Shown one piece after another: positions 1-9,657 of a stretch of 64,000 bases of DNA (the first letter of the stretch is position 1; every line of letters starts with the position of its first letter). Source of the DNA: Pictodentalium vernedei (Eukaryota > Mollusca > Scaphopoda > Dentaliida > Dentaliidae); NCBI GenBank assembly GCA_031216915.1, contig CM062292.1, positions 70,312,956-70,376,955 of the forward strand, written 5' to 3'. The position numbers and the translations under genes are program-made. The notes below the pieces were generated by a model, which saw nothing but the letters and a program-made list of their open reading frames with translations, was not told the origin of the DNA and did no database searches.

Positions 1-524
1 GTCCGCAAATTCGAAGGTGTGTTTCAAAGGTATCCTGAACGAAAACGTTCCTTTAGGTCTGGACGTCTTGACGACATAGTCGAATATCAAGGCGGCGCCT
101 GCGCTAGCAGGGCCGACGGTGTCTTTCACCCACAACTGATTAAGTCCTCTGGATTTCGAAAATCATCAGGATACGTCAAGAGTCTGAACATCGTGGTGGC
201 GTGACCGGGATGAAACACAGATTCTATCTCTTGTCCGGATAGCATGTATTTTATGTTACTGAATAGATGCATGATGCCATTATTGGCTACAGTAACCGTG
301 TCGTCGTCTGCGTAGTCGCTCCCATCTTCCTTGGTGAGACGTCCCTGCACCACTATGTAACTCTTGCTAGGATGTACGAATAGATCTTGAGTTTCGACGT
401 TGATTCTTATCTCTCCTGCATTGTTCAAACTCGTTCCGGTTACCGGTTCGTATTCGTGAACCTCATATTCTTTAATACTTTCATCTTTCACTATGCTTTG
501 TGCTATATCTAGTATATTTGTCAT
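1..524 (-). pseudogene. Polinton-type major capsid-like protein, N-terminal part, frameshifted
   Basis: An ATG at 524 on the minus strand opens 132 codons ending at 126. The sequence is beta-rich, with an LFSNIKYMLSG segment and a VFHPGHATTM segment, as I expect for the first jelly roll of the double-jelly-roll capsid protein in animal Polintons. Near base 140 the frame shifts. The other minus frame then stays open to base 1 and continues in the same style (FSFRIPLKHTF), so this is one gene with a single frame break here and a C-terminus outside the window. A TATA-like motif lies about 95 bases upstream. The capsid role is inferred from family resemblance and neighbours; the name is less certain than membership in the element. 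Confidence 0.6.
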
Positions 525-616
525 TTTAAAGGATTTTTAATTTTTTTGTTTATTAATTAACTTGCTTTCTTTGTCTAAAAATAGTTTTTAATTATTTTTG
601 ATTATTATTTTTTTTT

Positions 617-630
617 CTCTCTTATATATA
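617..630 (-). promoter_or_regulatory. TATA-like motif upstream of the capsid-like gene
   Basis: Minus strand reads TATATATAAGAGAG, followed by an A-rich run, about 93 bases before the ATG at 524 and just beyond the integrase stop at 688. Similar TATA plus GAGAG motifs precede the other three genes of the element. Promoter function is inferred from the recurrence. Confidence 0.45.
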
Positions 631-687
631 TGTGTGTAAACAAGAAAATGTCAAAGAGAGTAAATAAAAAACATTTTGTCTTCTTCA

Positions 688-1996
688 TCAAAACTTCGTC
701 TTCTGTAATTGTTGTTCGTAAAACTTTCCGATGATCTCTTCTCCATCCAAAGCTTTGATTTCGTAAGTCACCGGATTGGTGTGAAATATTTTGATGATCA
801 CGAAGATTTCCGAGGTCCATCGAGGAGTATAACCCTTTTCGAAGTGCTTCTTATAAGCGTAAATTCTCACTCGATCACCGACCGCAAATTTCGGCGTTCT
901 AGACTTCTTCCTGATCTTAGATCTCTCAGGATATAGATTCGTGTAGACCCGTTTTTCGTTTTGAGGATCGCTAGCTTCCGCGGGAGTCATCTTGATCGAT
1001 CTGTGTCGCGTGTTGTTGTAATCTTTGACCAGACCGTTCAGAGCGTATATGTATTTCTTGGTCGAATTCGCCGTGAAGTATCTATGCATCTTCTCCTTCA
1101 TCGTTCGATTCCAACGTTCCACCACGCTGGCTTTCTCTTCGTTTTTGATCGAGTAGAGGTCTACCAATCGATGAACGTGCTTGTTGTAGAATTCCTTTCC
1201 CTTATCCACCCACAATTTACTCGGTTTTCGAGAAGACCCATCGAACACGCTCTTCAGAGCCTCGGCGACGCAAGGTCCCAATTTATTCTTCAAAGCTCTG
1301 ATCCAACCGGATGACCGTCAATAGATATTTGACGCCCTCGTTCCACCTCGAAAACGATCTCATGTCGACCAAGTCGGCAGACCAAATATCATCCAGATCC
1401 TTCACGAACACCCTTCTCTTTCGAAATTTACGCACTATGGGTTTGTGTAACTCCTCGGCCAATTGCTCATCAATAATCGTTTCTTCTTTTCAGATGCGCT
1501 TTTTTTTTTTGAACGCCCCATCCGAATCGACGTTTCGCACCGATCAGATTGCCGACCAGCGAACGTTCCATCTTCTCTCTCCTGGTCGGATTCGATATGC
1601 CTCTCTATTTCCCCAACATGTTTTTGTCGCAGACGTCGTTGCGAGTCGTGGTGTCGGGATGTCCGGCGTAGCACAGATCGTGATCATACGCGGCCGCGTC
1701 CACCCTATTCACAGGTTTGCTCCAAGATTTGGGAGTCAGATCCTCATTGAGTCACTTGTTCAATTTCGTTCCGGGTCCCGTGAAACTGTGACAGGGCAGA
1801 TGCATTTCGAAAGGTAGATTGTTGATCATTTTATTCACGATGCCTTTACCTTTGCTCGCGTTCTTTTTTTGACGAATCACGTCTTGACAGAACCACACAC
1901 ATCGCAAATTCCACGAAGCATCTGTCTGTCGTTTTTAGTTCGCACTTCTCTAGAATTACTCATCTCGGTAACTCTCTTACACTTTACGCAATACAT
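688..1996 (-). pseudogene. Zinc ribbon - phospholipase A2-like - DDE integrase, multiply broken
   Basis: From an ATG at 1996 the minus strand shows a CxxC zinc-ribbon start, then a phospholipase A2-like domain with a HDLCY catalytic-type motif at about 1671-1682, then a retroviral-type integrase. The last 201 codons (1293-688) are open and hold WVDKGKEF (Asp30 of this segment), VVERWNRTMKEK (Glu59) and an SH3/chromo-like C-terminus (FAVGDRVRIY). The first catalytic Asp lies in SADLVDM near 1370. Asp30 and Glu59 are closer than the ~35 residues usual between these positions, so a few codons may be lost. Breaks: in-frame stops near 1879, 1752 and 1605, a frame change near 1860, another at the 11-T run around 1500-1510, and a small deletion near 1300-1315. 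The stop near 1879 fits a CGA to TGA change. The integrase would insert the element; the lipase-like domain is usually linked to membrane passage. Neither can work here. Confidence 0.8.
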
Positions 1997-2071
1997 TTTT
2001 TAAGAGTTATTTAAAATTAATTTCGTTTTTTATTTTATATATAAATTTAATATTTTTTTTTTTTTTAAATT

Positions 2072-2091
2072 CTGTTCTTATTATATATATA
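2072..2091 (-). promoter_or_regulatory. TATA-like motif upstream of the PLA2-integrase gene
   Basis: Minus strand TATATATATAATAAGAACAG, about 76 bases before the ATG at 1996 and directly after the stop codon of the membrane-protein gene, followed by a long A run. This is the least exact match to the GAGAG part of the motif. Confidence 0.35.
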
Positions 2092-2092
2092 T

Positions 2093-2758
2093 TTATTTTT
2101 CAATCGCTGCTTTGAGTTCTATCATCTTACTGAATTCCTCCCTGGCCTCTTTCCTCCCCTTTTCCACGAGAGAATCCTTCATCTCTTCCTTGATGATCTG
2201 ACGAGTCTTGATTCTCACGGCTTCTTTCATGGCATCGTATTTCGTTTTCTCGCTCAATATCGCGAAGTATTCTCCGTTCGATATCCTACCGTCTTTCAAC
2301 GCCATAGAGATCATTTCGGATATCGTGTCGATCTTGGAGTCGGCCAAGACGCGAATCTTATCGTGTTTCCTCGCCTTCAGATATAATTTCCTACTCAAAA
2401 AGTTTCCGAGCATGTTAAACAATCCGGCGGCGAGGGCCACTCCTTCTACAGTCAACACGATCGGAATGCCGACCGCGGCCGACAAAAATCCGATGCCGGC
2501 TGCGTGTAAACCCAGGGAAATCGTGATGAGTGTCATGTCGATCGCGTTGACGACTGTCACGAAACGCGAATACTTTTTCTTGAGGGAACGATGAGAATCT
2601 CTCTCTCGAGTTAGATGCGCTTGAATTCTACTGATTTGATCGATGCGATACCTCTCTCCTCTTTCTTTTTCTTCTATCGGCGCCGTCGGCGAAACGTCGA
2701 TCGGCTTCTCGTCCTCGTCGTCCACTAACGTCGGATACAATTTATTTCTGGTTCTCAT
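2093..2758 (-). CDS. Polinton-associated membrane protein with coiled-coil tail
   Basis: An intact 221-codon frame. Residues 1-60 are charged; about 67-120 hold two adjacent hydrophobic segments rich in Gly, Ala and Ile (ISLGLHAAGIGFLSAAVG, then a stretch around VEGVALAAGLFNMLGNFL). The rest is charged and helical with a KARKHDKIRVLADSK motif, likely coiled coil. I recognise the type as a recurrent uncharacterised protein in invertebrate Polintons but cannot assign a reaction. A minor virion or membrane-associated role is a guess. It is the longest undamaged frame in the element and sits between two other minus-strand genes with its own TATA-like motif. The start is the first ATG after that motif. 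Confidence 0.7.
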   Translation of the reverse strand: MRTRNKLYPTLVDDEDEKPIDVSPTAPIEEKERGERYRIDQISRIQAHLTRERDSHRSLKKKYSRFVTVVNAIDMTLITISLGLHAAGIGFLSAAVGIPIVLTVEGVALAAGLFNMLGNFLSRKLYLKARKHDKIRVLADSKIDTISEMISMALKDGRISNGEYFAILSEKTKYDAMKEAVRIKTRQIIKEEMKDSLVEKGRKEAREEFSKMIELKAAIEK

Positions 2759-2822
2759 TTTTTGTTTTTCTTCTAATATTAGATAGAAATTGTATGTGTG
2801 TATTTATTTTTTTTATTTTCTA

Positions 2823-2840
2823 CTCTCCCTTATTTTATAT
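2823..2840 (-). promoter_or_regulatory. TATA-like motif upstream of the membrane-protein gene
   Basis: Minus strand ATATAAAATAAGGGAGAG, 65 bases before the ATG at 2758, in the 95-base gap after the stop of the neighbouring gene at 2854. Confidence 0.45.
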
Positions 2841-2853
2841 CAACGAAAAAAAC

Positions 2854-3228
2854 TTAGACGTATGCTTCGTTCAGCAATAATTTCTTGATGCATCCCTTGT
2901 CTTCTAAAGTCAAACTTCTACGCGCCAATTTCAGTTCTTCCGAATCTGTAGGCCTGTCTCGATTCTTACAGAAGACTAATCTCTTCCAAAACGTGATCAC
3001 ATTGTTGAATTTAACGCGTTCGAACGCCGGTTCGAAATACATGACGACCATATCTTCCCTTTCCATCGTCAGACACGAATGCTTCTCGTGATCGAAGTCT
3101 AGATAATCCCGACATCCGACGCATCGTTCTAACAAGATGGGACGTAGTTGTTCGTTCACGCAGATTGCGTATGCTCTCATCAGCATGTTTAAAAGAAACC
3201 TCGCTCTAATAGTCTGAGAATCGCTCAT
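2854..3228 (-). CDS. Small Cys/His protein of the Polinton-like element
   Basis: An intact 124-codon frame in the same orientation and spacing as the other element genes. It contains CVGCRDYLDFDHEKHSC around residues 36-52, a plausible single metal-binding site (two Cys, then His and Cys), and an Arg/Lys-rich C-terminal half. No signal peptide or membrane segment is visible. I do not recognise the family. Position at the end of the element and the preceding TATA-like motif suggest an element gene rather than a host gene. Confidence 0.6.
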   Translation of the reverse strand: MSDSQTIRARFLLNMLMRAYAICVNEQLRPILLERCVGCRDYLDFDHEKHSCLTMEREDMVVMYFEPAFERVKFNNVITFWKRLVFCKNRDRPTDSEELKLARRSLTLEDKGCIKKLLLNEAYV

Positions 3229-3310
3229 GATTTACGTATTTTTTTTTTTTATTATCTATTCGATTTGATATATTTATTTTTCTAAATAACTATTATTTTA
3301 TATTTTTTTT

Positions 3311-3325
3311 CTCTCCTATATATAT
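3311..3325 (-). promoter_or_regulatory. TATA-like motif upstream of the small Cys/His gene
   Basis: Minus strand ATATATATAGGAGAG followed by an A-rich run, 83 bases before the ATG at 3228; the clearest partner of the motif at 617-630. Confidence 0.45.
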
Positions 3326-3402
3326 CGATCACTTTTATTTATTTCCTAGGATATTCACCCACCCCACGACGAGGGGAGATAACTCCGTATGATCGAGTTT
3401 AC

Positions 3403-3462
3403 GAGAATCGAGTGATCCGATCGGTCGATTGACGGAGAATCGAGCGATCCGATCGGTCGATT
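3403..3462. repeat. Two 28 bp units at 32 bp period, putative Polinton terminal region
   Basis: GAGAATCGAGTGATCCGATC starts the first unit at 3403 and the same sequence with one change starts at 3435; both end in GGTCGATT. It lies beyond the outermost element gene, where a Polinton terminal repeat should be. The partner end is outside the window, so the terminal-repeat reading is inference. Confidence 0.5.
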
Positions 3463-3479
3463 AGCTGAGTTTGGGAATT

Positions 3480-5743
3480 CCTATAGTGGGGAATTCCCCT
3501 AATGACGTCATAAATGGGAAAAACCCACCGCCTCAAAACAATGGAGAGTTCTGGACCACTGGTCTAGAATCCGCAGACCGTTTTTTTGATGATAGCCCAG
3601 AAATTTTTGCTCGCGTTCACCAACGATGGATCGATGGTCTGATCTGCGATGGGAACGTCGACAAAAAATTTGAAAGTAAAAGATAAAAGTGAAGATGTAC
3701 AATTTCACCCTTTTTTTAAAAACGCGCGTTCACCACGAGTATTTGAACGTTAAAAGTGCGATCTAGGAGTCACAAAAAACATGCGGGGATTCAAGACCAC
3801 TGTACATCTTTGTGAACAAGCGTGCGATTTAACACTGAATTCCACGTTGGTGAACGCATCGTGTACGTATGTTGTACACGTACATGTACAAAGTGGTCGT
3901 AAACTCTCCTTTTATACCTACTTGGCGCGATGGTATGATGAGAATCAAAGTTTCAAGTTGTATCTGGTGGCATGGCAAATGAGTACGATAATGTCATCTC
4001 GACCAGACTCGTGTTGTCCTATGTTTATTTCACATGTTCTGGAATATTTCTGCCAGATATTCTTTGGACTCATTTAGATACATAAGCTTTGGTCAGATTG
4101 CGACTTTTGATGGTCTAAATTGGACATCGCTTAACAAACTGTTGATTAAATACATGACGCTGCCAAGGTCGTCAATGATCCTATCAGCGTTAATTTCAAA
4201 CATGTGTGCGATAAAATTAAATGTATTAGGCCATTAAAAATGAAATTCCATGTTCTCAGGGATCTTCCTCGTCACTGAATAGCGATTAAAAACTTTTTTT
4301 TAATAAAAACTCATATTATTTAAAATATGACAATAAATCATAATTCAATGATTTGAGGTGTATTTTTCAATTTTTGAAATAAATAATATAAAGGACCCTT
4401 CCTTCATTACGCTTTTGAAGGATAATTTACTGAGAAGACAGACTTTTTTCAATGGCCTTATGGTGTTCAATAAGATGTGTATTAGTGCAGTTGATTCACG
4501 CATTGGTGACTAGTTAATTAATTTCTCCCCTGGTGTAGCTGAGTTTTCGTTGACAGAAAACAAAAAAATGATAGGACTTTTTTTCTCTCTTCACACCTTG
4601 TGCGCTATTTAGCAGCGGTAACAATTCTAAAGAAGTTACGAATAGTTTCTGACTCAACAAGTAAGATTACATTATTTGACGACGAATAAGAGCAGCATGA
4701 ATCTCTACATATACTGAAAATCATCAGTTCACATGATATGCTTTCATACAAGATTTCTGGAAGAATTCAATTTCTTTCCGGTTTTCCGGGTTTCCAGTAA
4801 GTTGTTCAGGTGACATTCGGTTGTAGTGATGACATTCAGAAGTGGCAAACCAACATAATCATCTGACAAATGGAACCTTTCATTGCATGCGCTCAGAGAT
4901 ATATATTTGCGAAGTGAGCCCAGGGGTAATCAAGCTTTCAAGCTCGAGGTAAGAGCTATAGCTTATGAAAGTGTAATGGGGATTTATTTGGTAACTCAGT
5001 GGACTCAACTTTTATTAACAGAATTTAACAATACAAGAAATTACATGGAATTGTATAAACTGGCGACCAGAGTGCAGGCGTACTCTGGGTACACGCCAGA
5101 TGTTCTGTGGATATTATTAGGCATACCTTTGCAGGCCAATATTGTCAACAAGCAATACAATTATAGGATTTGTTAATAGATGGAACAATAACATTCGGCA
5201 GTATTCCCTGGGATGTTGGTGTTCAGACTGTCCAACAAATCACAACATGTATCTGGTGAGACTCACCGGATATCTGGGGATGCTGAGTTGTGCAATTGCA
5301 CAATTCACCAGAACATTCTGCCGGTTAACTGACGCCCTGCAGAATACTATTCTATAGTCGAGATTCCATGGACTGCATGCAGACTGACAAACAGTTTGCA
5401 TGGCAGTATAAGAGTCCACAAAAATGGCGACCGCCAGCCACGTGAGGGAACTTTCCCTAAATTCTCCAAATCCTCAGGAAGAAATTGCTAACGGTCGTCA
5501 CGTACCCAGTTATTGTATCAGAAATTTGGTGTATATAAGCACCAATTTCTGAATGCTAGAACACGTTATCTCTGGGCTCCTGACGAACACGAAACTATCT
5601 ACAAGAAGAAAGCTGGATGCCGCCACTGATACTGAAAGTTTGAACATTGAATAAAACATTTTGATACATTATAAATATATGCCAGAGACGACGATAGTAG
5701 TCGCGGTAACTGTGAATGATTTCATTTATGAATTATTAAATTA
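3480..5743. other. No recognisable gene or repeat
   Basis: AT-rich sequence with short frames of up to about 98 codons (3781-4077, 4883-5176) that match no family I know and show no conserved motif. The start has a small inverted pair GGGAATTCC/GGAATTCCC at 3472-3499. Confidence 0.4.
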
Positions 5744-6174
5744 CAGTGGAGCCCACTTAATTGGATATCTCTTAATTGTATATCCCTGTTAATTGAATAT
5801 CATTTTCAAACACAAAACCGTTTACCATACCTTCAGTATAAATTTGATCTGTCAATTGCATATGGATTGTAGAGTAAACTCCTGTTAATCGTATATAAAT
5901 TTTTGTAATATGTCGAAAAAGTTACTGTGACACGCTCCAAATTCCCCTTATTTATCAACCTTTTTTGGCCTCACTACATTCAATACAGGCATTTATTCTA
6001 TTATATCTTGTTTGACAGAGCTCTATGAGCTCTGTCAAACAAGATATAATAGAATAAATGATCAGTTCACCTCCAGCACACAGGAAACTGACTAAATCCC
6101 TGTTAATTGTATACTCCTGTTAATTGAATACTTTTCACTGGCAAAATGGATATCTAATTAAGAGGATTCTACTG
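5744..6174. mobile_element. Pogo/Tigger-like MITE with TA target duplication
   Basis: Ends are CAGTGGAGCCCACTTAATTG and the complement of CAGTAGAATCCTCTTAATTA, flanked by TA on both sides. Internal copies of CCTGTTAATTG recur near both ends. The centre (about 5989-6060) is a near-perfect hairpin with ~33-base arms (ATTTATTCTATTATATCTTG and complement). No transposase is present. The CAGTGGAA-type end and TA duplication are those of pogo/Tigger relatives. Confidence 0.75.
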
Positions 6175-6649
6175 TAGTGGATAATATTGAAACTGATCTC
6201 CGTTCTGCTGTACACTACAAGTTCGTGAAGTTACCTACTGAGTCCAGAATCTGGAGCCTGTATCTGATATCGTCTGGTAACGAATCACAAAACGCCACGG
6301 GTTGGTGGGATCTCACAGATGTGCCAGTAATCACAACACTTGGAGTAAGAATTTACGATCACAGATCGATAGACTGTTACTTAATTCCGCAACAATATTC
6401 ATACAGAGTCTTGCATCCAATGTAAAAGTACATATCACGGAATCAACATTATGAAGTATATGACAGTTATTTCCTTGCAGAAAACTGAACTAATAAAAGA
6501 AAAATTGGCATATCTTTGAAGAAATAAAAATCTTTAATAGTTGATGGGAATATATTATTAAGCACTACGGAGTGTTTTCCCAATTTGAGTGAAAACATTG
6601 TGGCTTGTATACCAATAATCTCTTAAGTATTCCCCAAATAATATCTATA
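6175..6649. other. No recognisable feature
   Basis: Includes an 82-codon frame at 6177-6425 that begins in the end of the adjacent MITE; no family resemblance seen. Confidence 0.35.
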
Positions 6650-7673
6650 CACCTGGAACTTAATGATTAAGCACCCTTGAAATGTTTCATGACAGTGAAG
6701 CTGCTGTTACTGATTATTGTTTTAATGATTGCTCTATCTTGCAGAACATTTCATCTCGTGCAACATGATGTTTCTGGTTGATAGCGTCCCCCAAACACAT
6801 CCCCTCGTCCACGTGAAGCATGCTACCCAGGAATGTCACAAAAAACACTGTCATTAACATGCAATATGTGGGTATAAAACAAGAAATTTTTCCTTCTTTT
6901 ATCAGTAAATGTTGACATGGCAAGGAGAGGACTGTCAGAGGCACTAAGATGTCAAATCGTTGGCATGCATGTAACAGGTATGCCATTCAAAGCTATTTGA
7001 AGGAAACTTGGCTCTAGTCATTCTGTCATCAGCAGACCTGTCCGCAAAAATGAACAAACTAACGATGTTTAGGACCGATCAAGGCCTGGACAACCCCGAA
7101 AGATGTTTCCTCCGGAAGATCGGAGTTAGGCTTGAACCCTTTGCCTCAAGTTGGGTTTTGAAACGCCACCCCCCCCCCATCCCCTCGCAACAGGCGTTTG
7201 TGCAACAGAAACGCCCAAAACCGGCTCAAAGCACTGGATACGAGGTCCAGAAGGGACATCAAACGTCCAGCGCTGTCCGATCAACATCAAGGACATTTGG
7301 TCAGACGAGAGTAGGTTCCTGATTCACGTCACAGATGGTCGCATGAGGGTGTGGAGGCACAGCAAAAGCTGTTTACGTACCCAGGAACATCATTCCTGCT
7401 GTCCCTTATAGTGGAGGATCAGTGATGACATGGGGTTGCCTGTCTCGTGGTAAACTTGATATGTTGACTGTACGTGGGAATCTCAATGGTCATCAGTACA
7501 TCCGGGACATTCTCACTGCATATTTTCATCACTGTGTTGTCTTTCATTTGTCAATAGGCCATTCTGTCCGCAAACAATCACGTTTGACCATCTTAAAAAT
7601 AGCATGAAAGTAATGACAGTTTCTATTAACACCACTGCGAAAAAACAGGGAATGCTTAATTAAATTCCAGGTG
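6650..7673 (+). mobile_element. Tc1-like transposon remnant (family 1)
   Basis: The left end CACCTGGAACTTAAT and the right end, ending ATTCCAGGTG, form a terminal inverted repeat. Between them is a broken transposase. The same family occurs, in opposite orientation, at about 28.05 kb and 38.98 kb with matching ends and matching leader (the block with CACATCCCCTCGTCCACGTG at 6797). Confidence 0.75.
6917..7570 (+). pseudogene. Tc1-like transposase, degenerate
   Basis: Starts MARRGLSEALRCQIVGMHV, the helix-turn-helix start of this family, then hits a stop in the KAIGR region (near 6998) and several frame changes. The segment SDESRFLIHVTDGRMRVWRH (7301-7360) keeps the first catalytic Asp that is mutated in the copies at 28-29 kb and 39-40 kb. 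The later MTWGCLSRGKL block (7422) is in another frame, and the C-terminal domain with the second Asp and the Glu is missing, replaced by sequence like the element's 3' end. Not functional. Confidence 0.8.
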
Positions 7674-8183
7674 AAAATATTCATCACTTCTGCAAAAGAA
7701 CTCAAAACCCTTTTTTCTTTTGTTTTCCAGGCTGCAAAATTATTTCGGTGGCATTCAGAAAAAGTGTGCAAGTAGGTCTGACAAACCGAACCTAACATTA
7801 GCTAATGAACTACAGAAGAAAAATACTTAGAACTATTTCGACGACCAACAAGAAAAGGCCCAAAAGAAGAGAGGTACAATCACTATGTCCAACATGTTCC
7901 ACGAAACGACAGACATCAAGCTAGAGAATAACACACCTGCAATCTTCTATCTGAGACAGAAAATCTCAGAAGAGAGAGAAAGGTCGGAAGTGGAAAGCTT
8001 TAGCACGAGCATCTCAGTCGAGAGAAGTAAAAAAAATCAAAATCAGCATAGACAAAATAAGACTGCCACGAGAAGATCACAGTCAAAAAAAGTGAAAATA
8101 AAAAAGATGAAAAAGAAAAGCTGTCGCTAGAAGATCTCCGTCGGAAGAAGCTAAAATAAAAAAAGAATGAGGACACAAGGCCT

Positions 8184-8560
8184 AAAAAAGTTAAAAATAT
8201 GTTTCTCATGCCCTTCGGAATGGTCCTTTTGGCTGCTGCATCCTCTCTTTTTATACCCAATGGAACTTAAAAAAGAAAAATTAAATGGTTTACATCTGAT
8301 ATTTTACCCACGTTAATAAAATTGATAAATCTGCCCCTTGAGTGTAAGAAGGCTTTGCAATGCTTTAACGCCAGCATCCATGCTATTGTGTAGCTTGTGA
8401 GGCCTAAAACAAACTAAGAACATGAACTTGAGATGGCAAAGAAATAATTATAAAAATAAAATATAAAATAAAAAAAACTGCCCGCCCACCCGCCCGCCCC
8501 CATGTAATTTTACAAAAACATGGACTGAGAAACAGAGGAGCTACTTTGTGGGGTCTAGAG
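8184..8560. repeat. Dispersed ~400 bp repeat, copy 1
   Basis: Shares long near-identical blocks with 26703-27118 (AAAGTTAAAAATATGTTTCT, TTTTACCCACGTTAATAAAA-like, TGTAGCTTGTGAGGCCTAAA-like, then a CCCGCCC tract). The 26.9 kb copy has a 36-base hairpin (AAGGCTTTGCAATGCT and complement) where this copy has only one arm. Family unknown; it interrupts the Helentron N-terminal region. Confidence 0.6.
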
Positions 8561-8755
8561 AGAAAATCTGTCACAAGACGATCTCTGTCTGAAGAAGAGA
8601 AAAAATATCAAGATGAGGATAAAAAAATAAAGCTTTCGTTAGAAGATCACAGTCAGAAGAAATATAAATGGGAAGAAGTAATGAAGACAGAAGAAGAAAT
8701 TCTGTTGCTAGAAGATTTCAGTCGGAAGAAGTGAGAAAAAAATGTAGAGATCAAG

Positions 8756-8988
8756 AGCCTATACTATAAACTTTTAGAATTGTATTTTCGACCTATTAAT
8801 GTAACTGACTAAAATAATTCATTAGCATTTTAAAACATGTGGCAATTTGCCAATTGGCAAATTGCCACATCTTCGAAAATGCTAATTGTTCATTTCAACC
8901 CATTTAAAGTCATAAGTAGAAAATACAATTCTAGAAAATACAATTCTAGAAAATACAGTTGCAACAATCTTATAGTATTGGCCCCTGG
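8756..8988. mobile_element. Foldback MITE with CATGTGGCAATTTGCC hairpin centre
   Basis: Outer inverted repeat: CCTATACTATAA near 8758 against TTATAGTATTGG near 8972; inner arms AGAATTGTATTTTC and GAAAATACAATTCT; the centre at 8838-8866 is palindromic (TGTGGCAATTTGCC and complement). AAAATACAATTCTAG is doubled at about 8919-8950. Target duplication not identified. Confidence 0.55.
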
Positions 8989-9080
8989 ATAATCAAAATA
9001 AAGCTGTCGTTAGAAGATCACAGTCAGAATAAGTAAAAGGGGGAAGAAAGGATGAGAACAGAAAGAGAAATCTGTTGCTA

Positions 9081-9394
9081 CAGTTAAAACTAGAAGTCCT
9101 GTCCTGAAATGCGCACAAATAGCACGTGGATTTGCGCGTTAGTCTACGCGTTATGACGATGGAAAGGCTATGAAAGTTTGCACATATGGCCTGTGCACAA
9201 GCAAAGTTTCAGCCAATGGACCTCCGGGTAACCCGGAGGTCCATTGGCTGAAAGTTTGCTTGTGTTTGCTATGGGTAACAAGGAGAACCTGCCATGCTTT
9301 TGGTGTCATTCGATATTGCAATTGCGCGCAATTCCTACGCGCAATTAAGCCTAGATAAGCGCACAGTTCGTGACAGGACTTCTAGTTTTAACTG
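9081..9394. mobile_element. TA-flanked MITE, CAGTTAAAACTAGAAG family, copy 1
   Basis: Perfect 20-base ends CAGTTAAAACTAGAAGTCCT, with TA on both flanks. The centre is a hairpin, GCCAATGGACCTCCGGGT and complement (about 9212-9250). Other copies: 32241, 43678 and 56521. No coding content; probably mobilised by a Tc1/mariner-type transposase. Confidence 0.75.
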
Positions 9395-9657
9395 TAGATG
9401 ATCTACATGTAAGTCGGAAAAAGTAATAAGGGAAAAGAAGGATGAGGACAGAGAGAACAAATCTGTCAGAAGATCTCAGCCAGAACATATCAGGGCTGAA
9501 GTTAGAGAAACCGACAGACACAGAAAGGCTGTACAGAGAGCTTCCCACAAATGCAGTGTCGCTGACAACATTGAGAAGTACAGAAATTTCATCAAATTAG
9601 GACCTGTATATATGTATGCACTTCTTGCCACCGAATACTCAAAAAGCAGCCAGTATA

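Larger units (their letters stand above)
1..3470 (-). mobile_element. Degenerate Polinton/Maverick-like element, right part
   Basis: Four closely spaced genes all read leftward, separated by 70-170 bases of AT-rich DNA: a small Cys/His protein, a membrane protein, a zinc ribbon-phospholipase-integrase gene and a capsid-like gene. A retroviral-type integrase beside a capsid-like protein is the hallmark of Polintons and the related adintoviruses. The protein-primed DNA polymerase, packaging ATPase and protease expected for the family are not here and would lie left of base 1. A 32 bp tandem repeat at 3403-3462 is the last recognisable part and may belong to the terminal repeat. Several stops and frameshifts show the copy is dead. 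Family assignment is by motif recognition, without a database search. Confidence 0.8.
7885..9640 (+). pseudogene. Helentron N-terminal basic repeat region
   Basis: The motif RRSxSEE with Lys/Glu-rich spacers recurs near 8070, 8120, 8575, 8640, 8710, 9010 and 9470, in changing frames. At the DNA level it is GTTAGAAGATCACAGTCAGA-like. After the last repeat comes ADNIEKYRNFIKLGPVYMY (around 9565-9620), which resembles the conserved GPVY segment ahead of DUF6570 in Helitron proteins. Three unrelated repeats are inserted within it. No enzymatic role; such tails are probably nucleic-acid binding. Confidence 0.6.

Noticed and set aside
2208-2594. 128-codon plus-strand frame
   Set aside because: It is the antisense shadow of the intact minus-strand membrane-protein gene.
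688-3228. Prophage or bacterial gene cluster
   Set aside because: The compact minus-strand genes look phage-like, but the integrase and capsid types are those of Polintons, and flanking DNA is full of eukaryotic transposons.
3472-3499. Polinton terminal boundary at the GGGAATTCC inverted pair
   Set aside because: The pair is short and the other end of the element is outside the window, so no terminal repeat or target duplication can be confirmed.
4883-5176. 97-codon frame as a host exon
   Set aside because: No family resemblance, splice context or codon bias that I can see; left unassigned.
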